A DNA stretch of 64,000 nt from Chloroflexota bacterium (GCA_016197225.1 JACPWC010000085.1:1-64000); one strand, 5' to 3'. Counted from the first letter of the stretch, positions 1-12,085 are shown. Notes: generated by a model from the letters alone, not told the origin. Numbers and translations are program-made.

Positions 1-2
1 GG

Positions 3-98
3 GAACGTCTCCAAGTATCTCGCGCCTCTGCCATCATTATTGGAAACGATCTTGTCGTGCTTGCGTTTGTCGCCTGCGATCTACACTTCGTTGGCTGA
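3..98 (+). pseudogene. possible 3' fragment of a ceramidase-like gene at the left edge
   Basis: A 31-codon frame is open from the window edge and stops at a TGA at 96-98. It contains the stretch VVLAFVACDL after an LQVSRA segment, which resembles the N-terminal region of neutral/alkaline ceramidase-like proteins. A real member would continue for hundreds of residues, so if the resemblance holds this is a truncated remnant. The match is short and may be chance. Confidence 0.2.
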
Positions 99-143
99 TA
101 ATTCGGTTTTGACAACTTAAATTTGCTCGAAACGAGAGTCAAG

Positions 144-1373
144 CTATGGCGTTTGACTGCGTATCCAAACTAAGGGGCGTACAGATGCGCCAACATCCAT
201 CTTTCCTGAGCCATCAGGATTCATCACCACGCCTAATGAGGTTATATCTGTCTGCGATGGCAATGTTGTAATAGTTACAGACAGCCAAGCAATATGATTG
301 CCAGTTGGAGACCAAAACGGACTAAGATTGTCAGCTTCGGAATCAGGCGTGAGATTGGCCAAACCTTCCCCATTCGCCCCAACTGTAAAAATTTCGTACT
401 TGCTGTTTCGGTTGCTAGAAAAGACTATACGAGAACCATCTGGCGACCAATCTGGATTAACATCTCTGCCGGGGCCGGACACCAACATGCGTGTCTCGCC
501 AGTTTCAATATTAACAATCGCTATATCAGGCTCAACATCGCCTACCATATAGGCTATCCACTGACTATCTGGTGACCAAGCGAAAACGTTATACTCAGTA
601 TCAAGTATATCCCACTGACTTCCCCCCAATAAGAGCGCCTGATCAACGAGCACTTTCAGATTAGTGCCATCTGGATGCATGATGCAGAGTTTGCCATGAT
701 TATTAGTAGATGGGTCTGGAAATGAGCGTTCGCTCTCAAAGCAGGCGAAAACAATATATTTCCCATCAGGTGACCAGACCGAATATAGATGGTGCATTTG
801 CACATCTCCGTATGAAGTCAAATGCTCAAGTTGGTTTGCATTGTTATCCCAGACAACAATCCGATTATTAGAAAGCACCAATCTGCGACTATCAGGAGAC
901 CATGATGCGCCACCGCCAAGTTGGTTCCAAGTATTGGTTACCAGATTTACAGACTTGGTCTGAAGGTCCATAATGTGCATTGCACTGTAATACGTACCTG
1001 GTTGATAAAACCCTGTTACCGCTCCAAAGGCCAAGTATCTCCCGTCGGGTGAGGGTCGGATATCGAGCACTGTATCAGCCGGTATCGAGTCGGGCGAAAA
1101 GAGTTCAATTTTCTCTTCATTGCTCCCGTCGCTGTTGACAAAAACCGCAGATAACCCTTCGGGATACACTAACCTTTCGGCTGGCGTAGAGGTTGCGGCC
1201 AGCGTTGGAATCTCAGTTGGTTCTGACGTGGCTGTTGGTTTTGGCATATCGGTCGGCGCGAGTGTAGCTGTGGGCGGCTCAGTAGTTGGCGTAGGCGCGA
1301 GCGTGGCCACACTACTGCCCTGGCAGGCTGTTAGCAGAAAGGCAAGAAGGAGAAGGAGCAATCGTTTGACCAT
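144..1373 (-). CDS. TolB-like beta-propeller lipoprotein (copy 1)
   Basis: Predicted lipoprotein exposed outside the membrane; its ligand is unknown. Residues 1-17 are a lipoprotein signal peptide (MVKRLLLLLL then LLTAC, Cys17 being the lipidation site). Residues about 20-65 are a Thr/Pro-rich linker, then come PD40/TolB-type propeller blades marked by WSPDSRR, WSPDGKYI, WSPDSQWI, WSPDGSRI and WSPTGNH. It is a tandem paralogue of the next gene upstream, six bases away: the linker and first blades are nearly identical, while the C-terminal ends differ (VWIRSQTP here, VWTSGK in copy 2). A weak Shine-Dalgarno (GGAAAG) for this copy lies inside the last codons of copy 2, so the two are probably co-transcribed and translationally coupled. 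The fold call is firm; the role is not known. Confidence 0.85.
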   Translation of the reverse strand: MVKRLLLLLLAFLLTACQGSSVATLAPTPTTEPPTATLAPTDMPKPTATSEPTEIPTLAATSTPAERLVYPEGLSAVFVNSDGSNEEKIELFSPDSIPADTVLDIRPSPDGRYLAFGAVTGFYQPGTYYSAMHIMDLQTKSVNLVTNTWNQLGGGASWSPDSRRLVLSNNRIVVWDNNANQLEHLTSYGDVQMHHLYSVWSPDGKYIVFACFESERSFPDPSTNNHGKLCIMHPDGTNLKVLVDQALLLGGSQWDILDTEYNVFAWSPDSQWIAYMVGDVEPDIAIVNIETGETRMLVSGPGRDVNPDWSPDGSRIVFSSNRNSKYEIFTVGANGEGLANLTPDSEADNLSPFWSPTGNHIAWLSVTITTLPSQTDITSLGVVMNPDGSGKMDVGASVRPLVWIRSQTP

Positions 1374-1379
1374 AACTCA

Positions 1380-2573
1380 TCACTTTCCGCTCGTCCACAC
1401 CGGGCGTGCTCCAGAGAAACCGATTTGTGTTGAAACGGTTCCATCTGTTGTTATTGTTGTGAGCATGTGGACTGATGTTCCTGGATCAAAAGATGTAAAA
1501 GCAATATGGTTTCCAGAAGGAGACCAAACTGGGTTGAAATTATCAAATTCAGAATTCGGCGTCAGACTGGTCAGGTTCCTACCATCTAACCCAACAACAA
1601 AGACTTCATCTTTGCCGTTTCGATTGCTAGCAAAAGCTATTCGTGTTCCATCTGGTGACCAGTCGGGATTGGTATCCTTTGCCGGGCTGGATGCCAATAT
1701 TCGTGTTTCTCTCGTTTCGATATTGACGATGGCGATATCAGGCATAGTGTCTCCTGCGAGATAAGCAATCCAGCGACCGTCGGGTGACCAAGAAAAAGCA
1801 TTGGGAGGCCGCGAGTCTGGCAAATATATGTGCTCAACCAATGTTTGCACTTCTGTGTCATCGGGGCGAATAAGACACAGTTCACCATGACTCTCTCCTA
1901 AACTGCTCATTGGGAAAGAGAACTCGCTCTCAAAACATGCAAAAGCTATATACTCTCCGCTCGGCGACCAAACCGGGTATAGAGGATGTTTCCGCGTATC
2001 GCCATACGAAGTCAGGTATTCCAGTTGCCCAATATCGTTATCCCAGATCGCGTTACTAAAAAACACCATCTTACGACTATCAGGAGACCATGACGCGCCG
2101 CCGCCTAGCTCGTTCCACTCCCCATTTTTTGTCGCCGCAATCGCAGACTTGGTTTGCAAATCCATAATATGCATCGCACTGTAATATGTGCCTGGTTGAT
2201 AAAACCCTGTTACCGCCCCAAAGGCCAAGTATCTTCCGTCGGGTGAGGGTTGTAAGTTCTGAACGGCTGTGTCGGCAGGCACCGAATCGGGTGAAAGTAA
2301 CTCAAGCTTTTCTTTATTGCTCCCATCACTATTGACAAAAACTGCGGACAACCCTTCAGGATAGACTAACCTTTCGACTGGCGTAGAGGTTGCGGTCGGC
2401 GTCAGAATCTCAGTTGGTTCGGGCGTGGCTGTTGGTTTTGGCGTATTATCGGTCGGCGCGAGTGTAGCTGTGGGCGGCTCAGTAGTTGGCGTAGGCGCGA
2501 GCATGGCTACACTACTGCCCTGGCAGGCTGTTAGGAGAAAGACAAGAAGGAGAAGGAGCAATCGTTTGACCAT
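1380..2573 (-). CDS. TolB-like beta-propeller lipoprotein (copy 2)
   Basis: Tandem paralogue of the downstream lipoprotein, with the same signal peptide and lipobox (LLTAC), the same Thr/Pro-rich linker and the same PD40 motifs (WSPDSRK, WSPSGEY, WSPDGRW, WSPDGTR, WSPSGNH). The start ATG sits seven bases past the stop of a third, truncated copy, and its weak ribosome site GGAAAG is supplied by that remnant. The repeating unit therefore carries its own junction, which is consistent with expansion by unequal crossing-over. The propeller probably mediates protein or glycan contacts at the cell surface, but no partner is indicated. The first blades are the most conserved between copies and the C-terminal half has diverged most. 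Confidence 0.85.
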   Translation of the reverse strand: MVKRLLLLLLVFLLTACQGSSVAMLAPTPTTEPPTATLAPTDNTPKPTATPEPTEILTPTATSTPVERLVYPEGLSAVFVNSDGSNKEKLELLSPDSVPADTAVQNLQPSPDGRYLAFGAVTGFYQPGTYYSAMHIMDLQTKSAIAATKNGEWNELGGGASWSPDSRKMVFFSNAIWDNDIGQLEYLTSYGDTRKHPLYPVWSPSGEYIAFACFESEFSFPMSSLGESHGELCLIRPDDTEVQTLVEHIYLPDSRPPNAFSWSPDGRWIAYLAGDTMPDIAIVNIETRETRILASSPAKDTNPDWSPDGTRIAFASNRNGKDEVFVVGLDGRNLTSLTPNSEFDNFNPVWSPSGNHIAFTSFDPGTSVHMLTTITTDGTVSTQIGFSGARPVWTSGK

Positions 2574-2579
2574 AACTCA

Positions 2580-2684
2580 TCACTTTCCGCTCGTCCAAAT
2601 CGGATAATGGGCATCCGCGTTTTGCGTCACCTGATGCGCCTGTGAATCCGGCTCATTCGTGGCAACGACCCACACAGCGGCGTT
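2580..2684 (-). pseudogene. 3' remnant of a third propeller lipoprotein copy
   Basis: The minus-strand frame ending at the TGA at 2580-2582 reads AAVWVVATNEPDS and then ends PIWTSGK, matching the VWTSGK end of copy 2. It is open for only 34 codons before an upstream stop at 2685-2687, so only the last propeller strand survives. Its final codons provide the ribosome-binding region of copy 2. Confidence 0.65.
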
Positions 2685-2856
2685 TCAATAACACCGTCCT
2701 CAAATTAGCTACATGCACGCGCCATCGTACGACAAAGACGCAGGGCAAGGCAAGCGTTTTTGCTAAATCGTGACATTCGCCTATATTCAGTGACAATGTC
2801 ACGGTACACTTCGTGACTTAATATGCCTGGCTCGCATAAACATTGGCAAACAAAAA

Positions 2857-2890
2857 GGCCCTCGAAGTCTCTTACAGAACTTCGAGGGCC
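2857..2890 (-). terminator. intrinsic terminator of rpoB
   Basis: Perfect 12-bp stem GGCCCTCGAAGT (2857-2868) / ACTTCGAGGGCC (2879-2890) with a 10-nt loop. On the minus strand the stem is followed at once by TTTTTG. It lies 30 bases past the rpoB stop and should separate rpoB from the lipoprotein genes. Confidence 0.9.
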
Positions 2891-2919
2891 TCTGCCCAAA
2901 CCTCAATTTCACATCACGC

Positions 2920-6828
<3,909 letters not shown>

Positions 6829-6862
6829 TCGGTACTCTCCTGTGGCCTGGCAAAACAAAAGA

Positions 6863-6893
6863 CGACCTCTTGGTGAAAGAGGTTGGGAGGTCG
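6863..6893 (-). promoter_or_regulatory. rpoB leader with two mutually exclusive hairpins
   Basis: In the roughly 90-nt untranslated leader two stems compete for the same bases: CGACCTC (6863-6869) with GAGGTCG (6887-6893), or ACCTCTT (6865-6871) with AAGAGGT (6877-6883). On the transcript the region is followed by TTTTGTTTTG (6851-6860). The compact hairpin plus U-rich tract resembles an attenuator; this function is inferred. Confidence 0.4.
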
Positions 6894-6924
6894 CTTATGT
6901 CGAATGAGTGGATAGCGAAACTGG

Positions 6925-6953
6925 ATTATATGGAAACGACAGGGAAGTGTCAA
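6925..6953 (-). promoter_or_regulatory. consensus sigma-70-type promoter of rpoB
   Basis: On the minus strand TTGACA (6948-6953) and TATAAT (6925-6930) are separated by exactly 17 bases. Both boxes match consensus. Transcription should start near 6918, giving a leader of about 90 nt. Confidence 0.9.
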
Positions 6954-6966
6954 TAAGCAAAATTTT

Positions 6967-8154
6967 TCAATTCTCTTGCCGCGCTTGAAGTCCCGGAAAG
7001 GCCATGCCCCGCTTCTGTGTTTCGCGATAGACTTCCTTCTTTATAGTCAATCGCTCCAACAAGTCTTCGCGAACCATCACCCCCAGGCCGGGGCCGGTCG
7101 GCACGCTCAACGTGCCGTCAGCATTGAGGGTGAACTCCGGCTCGACGATGTCCTCTTTCCAGTAGCGGGCCGAGGCTGAGATGTCGCCGGGCAGTTTGAA
7201 GTTGGGCAGAGAGGCCAGGGCCACGTTGGCCGCCCGGCCAATGCCCGTCTCCAACATGCCGCCGCACCAAACCGGAATATCATGTTCGGCGCAATAGTCG
7301 TGAATGCGAATCGCTTCGCGCAAGCCTCCCACCCGGCCCGGCTTGATGTTGATGATGCGGCACGCGCCAAGTTCGCGCGCCCAGCGCGCGTGGCGGGCGC
7401 TGAGAATGCTCTCATCTAAACAGAGCGCCGTCTTCAATTGTTGCTGAAGCTTGGCGTGATCAAAAATATCATCTTCCGAGAGCGGCTGTTCGATGAGCAG
7501 GAGATTCAAATCGTCCATGGCTTTGATCGTCTTGGCATCGTCGAGCGTGTAGGCCGAGTTGGCGTCTACCTGCAGAAGAATGTCGGGGAAGGCTTTGCGG
7601 ACGGCTTTCGCGTCGGCCACGTCGCGGCCCGGCTTGATCTTCATTTTGATCCGGGTGTAGCCGTCAGCCAGGTAAGCCCGGACTCGTTCGACGAGCGCCT
7701 CGGCGCTGGGCTGAATACCAACCGACACCCCGACCCGCACCCTGTCTCCGCGCCCGCCCAGCATTTTTTGCAGTGACACGCCTTGCGCCTGCGCCAGCAA
7801 ATCGTAGAGCGCCGCCTGAATCCCGGCCTTGGCCATCGGGTGGCCGCGCACGCCGTCATATAATTTTTCCAGCGTTTCAACATCGGCGAATTCTTTGCCA
7901 AGCACGTTCGGAATAATAAAGTCGTGCAGGATGTGCCACTCGGTCTGGGCCGTTTCGGCAGAATAACCCGGCTCGCGTGAGGCCACCACTTCGCCCCAGC
8001 CGGTCAGCCCGCCGCCGCGCAGAGTCACAATGATCCCCTCACGCTCCTTTTCCACGCCAAACGACGTTTCAAACGGCGCGACCAGCGGCATTGAAATGTG
8101 GCGAAGTTCGATTTGTTCGACCCGTAGGGAGCTGTGCTCGCGAATGGAAGTCAT
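6967..8154 (-). CDS. menC: enolase-superfamily enzyme, o-succinylbenzoate synthase / N-succinylamino acid racemase type
   Basis: Muconate-lactonizing subgroup enzyme of 395 residues. The N-terminal capping domain (residues about 10-130) is followed by the barrel with KMKIKPG (catalytic lysine pair on strand 2), QVDAN (metal Asp), IEQPL (metal Glu), LDES (metal Asp) and INIKPGRVGG (second catalytic Lys). This pattern and the C-terminal GGMLETGIGRAAN loop fit the MenC/NSAR family, which makes o-succinylbenzoate for menaquinone synthesis or racemises N-succinyl amino acids. No other men gene is near, so the physiological reaction is open. The start is supported by GGAGA five bases upstream. The stop lies 14 bases from the rpoB -35 box, so the two genes are separately transcribed. 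Confidence 0.8.
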   Translation of the reverse strand: MTSIREHSSLRVEQIELRHISMPLVAPFETSFGVEKEREGIIVTLRGGGLTGWGEVVASREPGYSAETAQTEWHILHDFIIPNVLGKEFADVETLEKLYDGVRGHPMAKAGIQAALYDLLAQAQGVSLQKMLGGRGDRVRVGVSVGIQPSAEALVERVRAYLADGYTRIKMKIKPGRDVADAKAVRKAFPDILLQVDANSAYTLDDAKTIKAMDDLNLLLIEQPLSEDDIFDHAKLQQQLKTALCLDESILSARHARWARELGACRIINIKPGRVGGLREAIRIHDYCAEHDIPVWCGGMLETGIGRAANVALASLPNFKLPGDISASARYWKEDIVEPEFTLNADGTLSVPTGPGLGVMVREDLLERLTIKKEVYRETQKRGMAFPGLQARQEN

Positions 8155-8205
8155 AGAGTCTCCGAAAATATAAGGTGTCGTGATTTTAGCATAGCGGCGT
8201 GATTA

Positions 8206-8256
8206 AAACGTCAAACGACAGACGAGATACCCTCTCGCGCTTGTCGTTTGACGTTT
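8206..8256. repeat. palindromic repeat (GTCAAACGACA type)
   Basis: Perfect 15-bp inverted arms AAACGTCAAACGACA (8206-8220) and its complement (8242-8256) with a 21-nt loop, lying between the htrA-like gene and menC. It is one of several palindrome families scattered through the window. It has no T-run, so it is not a typical terminator. Confidence 0.75.
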
Positions 8257-8277
8257 ATCGTTTGACGATGTCAGAGG

Positions 8278-9174
8278 TTATTTTGACTCAGACGGTCGTT
8301 CACCCACCGTGACGGCCACTTCCTTCACCTCGCCGCCACGAATCAACTTGGCCTTGAGCGCCTTGCCCACCGTGCCCGGGCCGAGCGCCGCTTGAAGATC
8401 GCGAATATCAACCAGCGCCACCTCGCCCAAACTCACCAGCACATCGCCCTGAAGCAAGCCGGCCTTCGCCGCCGGGCCGTCGGCCTCGGTGCCGATCACC
8501 ATCAGGCCGGTCTCCTGCTTGAGCTTCTCGGCCAGCGCCGAGTCGAGGCGCACGGGTTGAGTGTGAACGCCCAGGAAGCCGCGCTTGACCTGGCCGTGAG
8601 TCTTGAGCGACTCGACCACCGGTTTCACCGCCGCCAGCGGCAGAGCCAGACTCGCATCCCGGCCCAGAGCGCTGCTGTTGAGTCCGGCCACGCGCCCGCT
8701 GGCGTCCACCAGCGGCCCGCCGGAGAAGCCGGGATACATCAGCACGTCGGTTTGAATGTAGGCTTCGATATGTCGCCGCCGCCCATGCACCGGGCCGCCA
8801 ACCGCGCTGACGACGCCTAATGTTGCCATCACCTCGTCGGGCCGACCGACGGCAAAGACCAGGTTGCCCACTTTCACCTTGTCGGCCCACTCGGCTGGCG
8901 CGAGTCCGCTTGCGTCTACTTTCAGCAAAGCCAGGTCGCTGGCCGGGTCGCGGCCCAGAATGGTGGCAGTACGAGTCGAGCCGTCGGGCAAAGTGACGTT
9001 GATGTTTTCATCGCGTTGAACGATGTGGTCGGCGGTGATGATCTCGCCGTCGGCGCTCCACACGATGCCGGAGGCCGGAACGTGATTGCGAGCGTCAATG
9101 GTCACCACCGATTTTGCCGCCTTCTCAATCGCGGCGGCCATTTCATCTGAATATGCTTGAAGTGCGTTTGCCAT
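8278..9174 (-). CDS. trypsin-like serine protease with PDZ domain (HtrA/DegP-like)
   Basis: S1C-type protease of 298 residues. The protease domain (about 15-200) shows the triad: His in TADHIV, Asp in SDLALLKV and Ser in GFSGGPLVD, the last in the usual GNSGGPL-like context with Phe replacing Asn. A single PDZ domain follows (about 205-290, RGFLGVHTQPV, GLLQGDVLVSLGE). There is no signal peptide or membrane segment at the N-terminus (MANALQAYSDEMAAAIEKA), so unlike classical DegP/HtrA it is predicted to be cytosolic. AGGAG lies seven bases before the ATG. Substrates are unknown; a role in protein quality control is family inference. Confidence 0.88.
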   Translation of the reverse strand: MANALQAYSDEMAAAIEKAAKSVVTIDARNHVPASGIVWSADGEIITADHIVQRDENINVTLPDGSTRTATILGRDPASDLALLKVDASGLAPAEWADKVKVGNLVFAVGRPDEVMATLGVVSAVGGPVHGRRRHIEAYIQTDVLMYPGFSGGPLVDASGRVAGLNSSALGRDASLALPLAAVKPVVESLKTHGQVKRGFLGVHTQPVRLDSALAEKLKQETGLMVIGTEADGPAAKAGLLQGDVLVSLGEVALVDIRDLQAALGPGTVGKALKAKLIRGGEVKEVAVTVGERPSESK

Positions 9175-9190
9175 ATTGGTCTCCTAAGTC

Positions 9191-9235
9191 AAGTTGTCAG
9201 GTAGTCTGGTCATCAATAATCGCCGCCTGACACTT
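9191..9235. repeat. imperfect inverted repeat (TGTCAGG type)
   Basis: Arms AAGTTGTCAGG (9191-9201) and CCTGACACTT (9226-9235) pair with one bulged base. The repeat lies upstream of the htrA-like gene and resembles the palindromes elsewhere in the window. Confidence 0.45.
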
Positions 9236-9312
9236 TGACACTTTAGCACTCTATATCCTCGCCCGGCCTCCGCCACCCGGCCAAGATTGCCCCGTCCAAA
9301 TGGGTAGGCCCG

Positions 9313-9939
9313 TTAGAGTGAAAGCAGGCCCCGCCTCATCGCCACGGCCACTGCTTCGGCGCGCGAGGCGGCTCCCAGCTTGCTCATCGCCGAAGCGAGG
9401 TGAAACTTGACGGTGTGATCGCTGATGCCAAGTTTCATGGCAATGGCTTTGTTGGTCTGGCCGAAGGCCACGGCTTGTAAAACTTGCAGTTCGCGGGTGG
9501 TGAGCGTCTCGGCGGGTGTATCGTCGCCGCGAAGTTGTTGCAAAAGAGCCGTCGTTGCGGTGGGCGGCAGAACGAGTTCGCCGTCGGCAACCTGGCGAAC
9601 GGCGGCGGTGAGTTCCTCGGCGTTGACGGTTTTGGGCAGGCAACCTCGCGCCCCGGCTTGCAGGGCGCGCATGGTGCGCGGGTCGGCGGGCGAGTCGCTG
9701 AGGGCCAGAACCAACACCCCCGGCAGAGTCCGCCGCAACTGCCACAACGTGTTCAGGGTGTCGTCGGCATCCAAAGCCAAATCATAAATGAGGGCTTGCG
9801 GGGCGGTCAGTTCAGCCGAGTCCAACACTTGATCGTTGTCTGCTGCTTCACCGATGATGTAAAAGTCGGGCGAGTTGAGAAGCGCGCGAAGCCCGGCGCG
9901 CATGGCCGGGAAGGGTGAGGCAATGAGGAGGCGAAGCAT
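9313..9939 (-). CDS. LuxR/NarL-type response regulator with degenerate receiver
   Basis: Two-domain regulator of 208 residues from the preferred start at 9939 (MLRLLIASPFPAMRAG); the frame is open further upstream, but that part is encoded by an intergenic repeat. The receiver domain (about 1-120) keeps the phosphoacceptor Asp (ALIYDLAL), a Ser in LALSDS and Lys in CLPKTV. It lacks the acidic pair that binds Mg2+: the first strand reads LLIASPFP where NarL-like proteins have DDH. A LuxR helix-turn-helix follows (LTTRELQVLQAVAFGQTNKA, then ISDHTVKFHL). The missing acidic pocket suggests phosphorylation-independent or altered control. No histidine kinase gene is adjacent. No clear Shine-Dalgarno was found. 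Confidence 0.85.
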   Translation of the reverse strand: MLRLLIASPFPAMRAGLRALLNSPDFYIIGEAADNDQVLDSAELTAPQALIYDLALDADDTLNTLWQLRRTLPGVLVLALSDSPADPRTMRALQAGARGCLPKTVNAEELTAAVRQVADGELVLPPTATTALLQQLRGDDTPAETLTTRELQVLQAVAFGQTNKAIAMKLGISDHTVKFHLASAMSKLGAASRAEAVAVAMRRGLLSL

Positions 9940-9986
9940 GGGCGAATTGTACGCCGGGAGATGTTGGAGGAACGTTTGCGGCTCGG

Positions 9987-10041
9987 CCCTCACCCCCAAC
10001 CCCTCCCCCGTTCGCAAAGAGCGCGAACAAGGGAGGGGAGT
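9987..10041. repeat. dispersed palindromic repeat, CCCTCACCCCCAACCCCTCC family
   Basis: C-rich left arm (CCCTCACCCCC then CCTCCCCCGTTCGC) pairs with GCGAACAAGGGAGGGG. A relative lies at 25059-25136. It fills the gap between two genes and touches the stop codon of the GNAT gene (10041-10043). Confidence 0.8.
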
Positions 10042-10922
10042 CAACTCTCGCCGCTCAAGCGCGCCTCGCCCTGAGAGAGAACGTAGAAGGCGCGCTGGCG
10101 GCCATCAATGATTTCGTAAATGAAGTCGGTGACGATGTAACCGGCTTCAAAGGCAGATTCGAAAATTGAGCGCAGGCGAGCCTTCCACTCACGGGCCAGA
10201 CCGTTGTCGGCGGATTTGACGGCTTGAAAGTTGGCGGGGATTTCGACCAGGCCGAGCGCGCCAAGCGGCTCGGTGATGTTCTCGATCATGACCGGGAGGC
10301 CGTCACGGTTGGGGCGAGTGGGATTGACGATGGGCGTCCCGGCAGAGGCAAAGGCTTGATAAGTGAGCCGGGCGCGGTCGCCGCTGAGTCGTTGCTTGAC
10401 CCGCTGGGAGGTGATCCACCAATTCACTTGAAAGCGATCCGAGGGCAGGCCGATGTTGAGCACGTCGGCCATGTCGCCGTACACTTCGCGTTTGTAGGTC
10501 TTGCAGACCGCGCCGAGGCGGGCGATGTTCAAGTTAGCGTTGCGGCTTTCGAGCGGATCAAACGTCCAAGTGATGAGACGGATGCCTTCCTTTAGCACCG
10601 CGTCGCGCTGGGCCAGCTTGAGTTTGTAGCCGAGGCCCTGGTCACGATAGCCGGGCAGGATGCCCATCATGTGCGAGCAGTGCTTGAGGCGAGTCATGGC
10701 CGGCCGGTGCGCTTCGCCTTCGTCGGCGCCGAGGAAGCCGAAGACAAAGCCGATGAGTTGGTCGCCGTCCCACGCGCCCAGCAACACGCCGCCGTTGTGG
10801 GCAACAGTGATGAGCATGTGGAGCGGCACAACTTCCAGATCGTCGCCCTGCCACACCTGCCGCTGAAGCTCTTCGACAGCGCGGCACTCGGCGATGGTTT
10901 CGATGAAGCGAATGTTAATCAT
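10041..10922 (-). CDS. GNAT-fold protein of the COG3375 type
   Basis: Protein of 293 residues with an N-terminal GNAT-like acyltransferase domain: IRFIETIAECRAVEELQRQV opens the fold, and MMGILPGYRDQGLGYKLKLA carries the R/Q-x-x-G-x-G/A acetyl-CoA loop. The C-terminal half (from about 165) has no recognisable motif but is typical in length for this family of predicted acetyltransferases. The substrate is unknown. There is no clear ribosome site before the ATG. The gene lies upstream of the LuxR regulator on the same strand, separated by a dispersed repeat, so co-transcription is possible. Confidence 0.75.
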   Translation of the reverse strand: MINIRFIETIAECRAVEELQRQVWQGDDLEVVPLHMLITVAHNGGVLLGAWDGDQLIGFVFGFLGADEGEAHRPAMTRLKHCSHMMGILPGYRDQGLGYKLKLAQRDAVLKEGIRLITWTFDPLESRNANLNIARLGAVCKTYKREVYGDMADVLNIGLPSDRFQVNWWITSQRVKQRLSGDRARLTYQAFASAGTPIVNPTRPNRDGLPVMIENITEPLGALGLVEIPANFQAVKSADNGLAREWKARLRSIFESAFEAGYIVTDFIYEIIDGRQRAFYVLSQGEARLSGES

Positions 10923-10949
10923 AGAGCTTGATGATGGACAAACAGGAAA

Positions 10950-10992
10950 TGACGAATGACGAATGATAAATGACGAACGATAAATGATAAAT
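10950..10992. repeat. short tandem AATGACG/AATGATA repeats
   Basis: About six imperfect seven-base units (ATGACGA, ATGATAA, ACGATAA) follow each other upstream of the COG3375 gene. They are likely replication-slippage products and encode nothing. Confidence 0.5.
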
Positions 10993-11025
10993 GGCTCTAC
11001 CGGGTTTGGCGTGAAAAGACATTTT

Positions 11026-11104
11026 GGACGCAGACGCTTTGCGCGCTGATTTTCGCTGATAAAAAATAAAATCTGCGTTTATCCGCGCGCTTTGCGTCTG
11101 CGTC
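11026..11104. repeat. dispersed palindromic repeat, GGACGCAGACGC family
   Basis: Left arm GGACGCAGACGCTTTGCGCGC pairs with the right arm GCGCGCTTTGCGTCTGCGTCC apart from the central TTT, around an A/T-rich centre. It lies between two minus-strand genes and is not coding. Confidence 0.8.
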
Positions 11105-11142
11105 CTATTTCCCGTTCAAGCCGGGAGACCCTGATAAATTTA

Positions 11143-12075
11143 TCATCTTCCCCAAACAAAGCGGCGCATTTCTGCGCCCCAGTTGCGGGCGGCCATGTAG
11201 TCAATCGTCTGCTCGAAGCGGGCCGGCTTGAGTCCGAAGTGGCGCGGCACGCTCACCAATTCACAGATGCGGTTGACGGCCAGATAGTCGAGCCAGCGGA
11301 TGGTGAGCGGCGAGCGCGGTAAAAATGTTTCGAGCAGGCGCGCGCCCCAACGCAAGTAGGGAGCGCCCACCCGCACCAGACTGCGTGACATGCGGGTGGC
11401 GCTCATGACGGTTTTGACGATCTGTTCAAAGGAAAGAAATTCGGGGCCGCCGAGCGAGAGAGTCTGGTTGAGGGTGGTCAGGTCGTCGAGGCTCCACTCG
11501 ATGCAGGTGACCAGGTCTTCGACCCACAGCGGTTGCAGAAGCACCTTGCCATTGGCTGGCATCAGGAAGACGCTGGGCAGGGTCGCCAAAGCCATGGCCA
11601 GGCCGTTGATGAAAATGTCTTCTTCGCCATAAAGCAGGGCCGTGCGAATGATAGTGTAGGGAATGCCGCTGGCGCGGATCATCTCCTCGATGCGGCCTTT
11701 GACTCGGTGGACTTCGAAGGCCGACGCTTTTTCTGCGCCGAGATGGGAGAGGTAGACGAGCCGGCCCACCCCGGCCTCTTTGGCCGCCTCTAAAACCTTT
11801 TGCGTCCCCTCCACATCCACCTTTTCCAGGTTGCCGCGTCCGCCCCACCACTCGGCGCTGGCCAGGTGAATAACGGTGTCCACGCCCACCATCGCCGCCC
11901 GCACCCCGCGAAAATCGGAAATGTTGGAGATGGCGATTTGCAGGGGGATGCCTTTGGGCAGGCGCGGGCTGATCTTGGACGGGCGAATGAGGCACCGCAC
12001 CTCCGCCCCGCCCTCGACCAGACGCGGCAAGAGCGCCCGGCCCACAAACCCTGTGGCCCCCGTTACTAGAATCAT
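11143..12075 (-). CDS. atypical SDR / NAD(P)-binding protein of the NDUFA9-like type
   Basis: Extended Rossmann-fold protein of 310 residues. The N-terminal dinucleotide site reads MILVTGATGFVGRAL (TGxxGxxG). It is followed by DTVIHLAS and a VYLSHLGA strand; the catalytic Tyr-x-x-x-Lys is replaced by a segment containing FEVHRVKG. IRTALLYG and QPLWVEDL are typical of atypical SDRs related to the complex I assembly subunit NDUFA9. It may bind a nucleotide cofactor or act on a quinone- or sterol-like substrate; neither is shown. It lacks a Shine-Dalgarno, and a good promoter places the transcript start about four bases before the ATG, so translation is probably nearly leaderless. Confidence 0.78.
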   Translation of the reverse strand: MILVTGATGFVGRALLPRLVEGGAEVRCLIRPSKISPRLPKGIPLQIAISNISDFRGVRAAMVGVDTVIHLASAEWWGGRGNLEKVDVEGTQKVLEAAKEAGVGRLVYLSHLGAEKASAFEVHRVKGRIEEMIRASGIPYTIIRTALLYGEEDIFINGLAMALATLPSVFLMPANGKVLLQPLWVEDLVTCIEWSLDDLTTLNQTLSLGGPEFLSFEQIVKTVMSATRMSRSLVRVGAPYLRWGARLLETFLPRSPLTIRWLDYLAVNRICELVSVPRHFGLKPARFEQTIDYMAARNWGAEMRRFVWGR

Positions 12076-12085
12076 TTGAGCGGGG

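Noticed and set aside
2705-2899. Minus-strand 64-codon frame after rpoB
   Set aside because: It starts within the rpoB terminator and has no recognisable similarity.
9251-9745. Minus-strand frame of 164 codons overlapping the LuxR-type regulator
   Set aside because: Arg/Gly/Ser-rich composition of a shadow frame; the regulator in the other frame is clear.
10950-10992. Short tandem repeats considered as a CRISPR or iteron array
   Set aside because: Units are seven bases and contiguous without spacers; no cas or rep gene is near.
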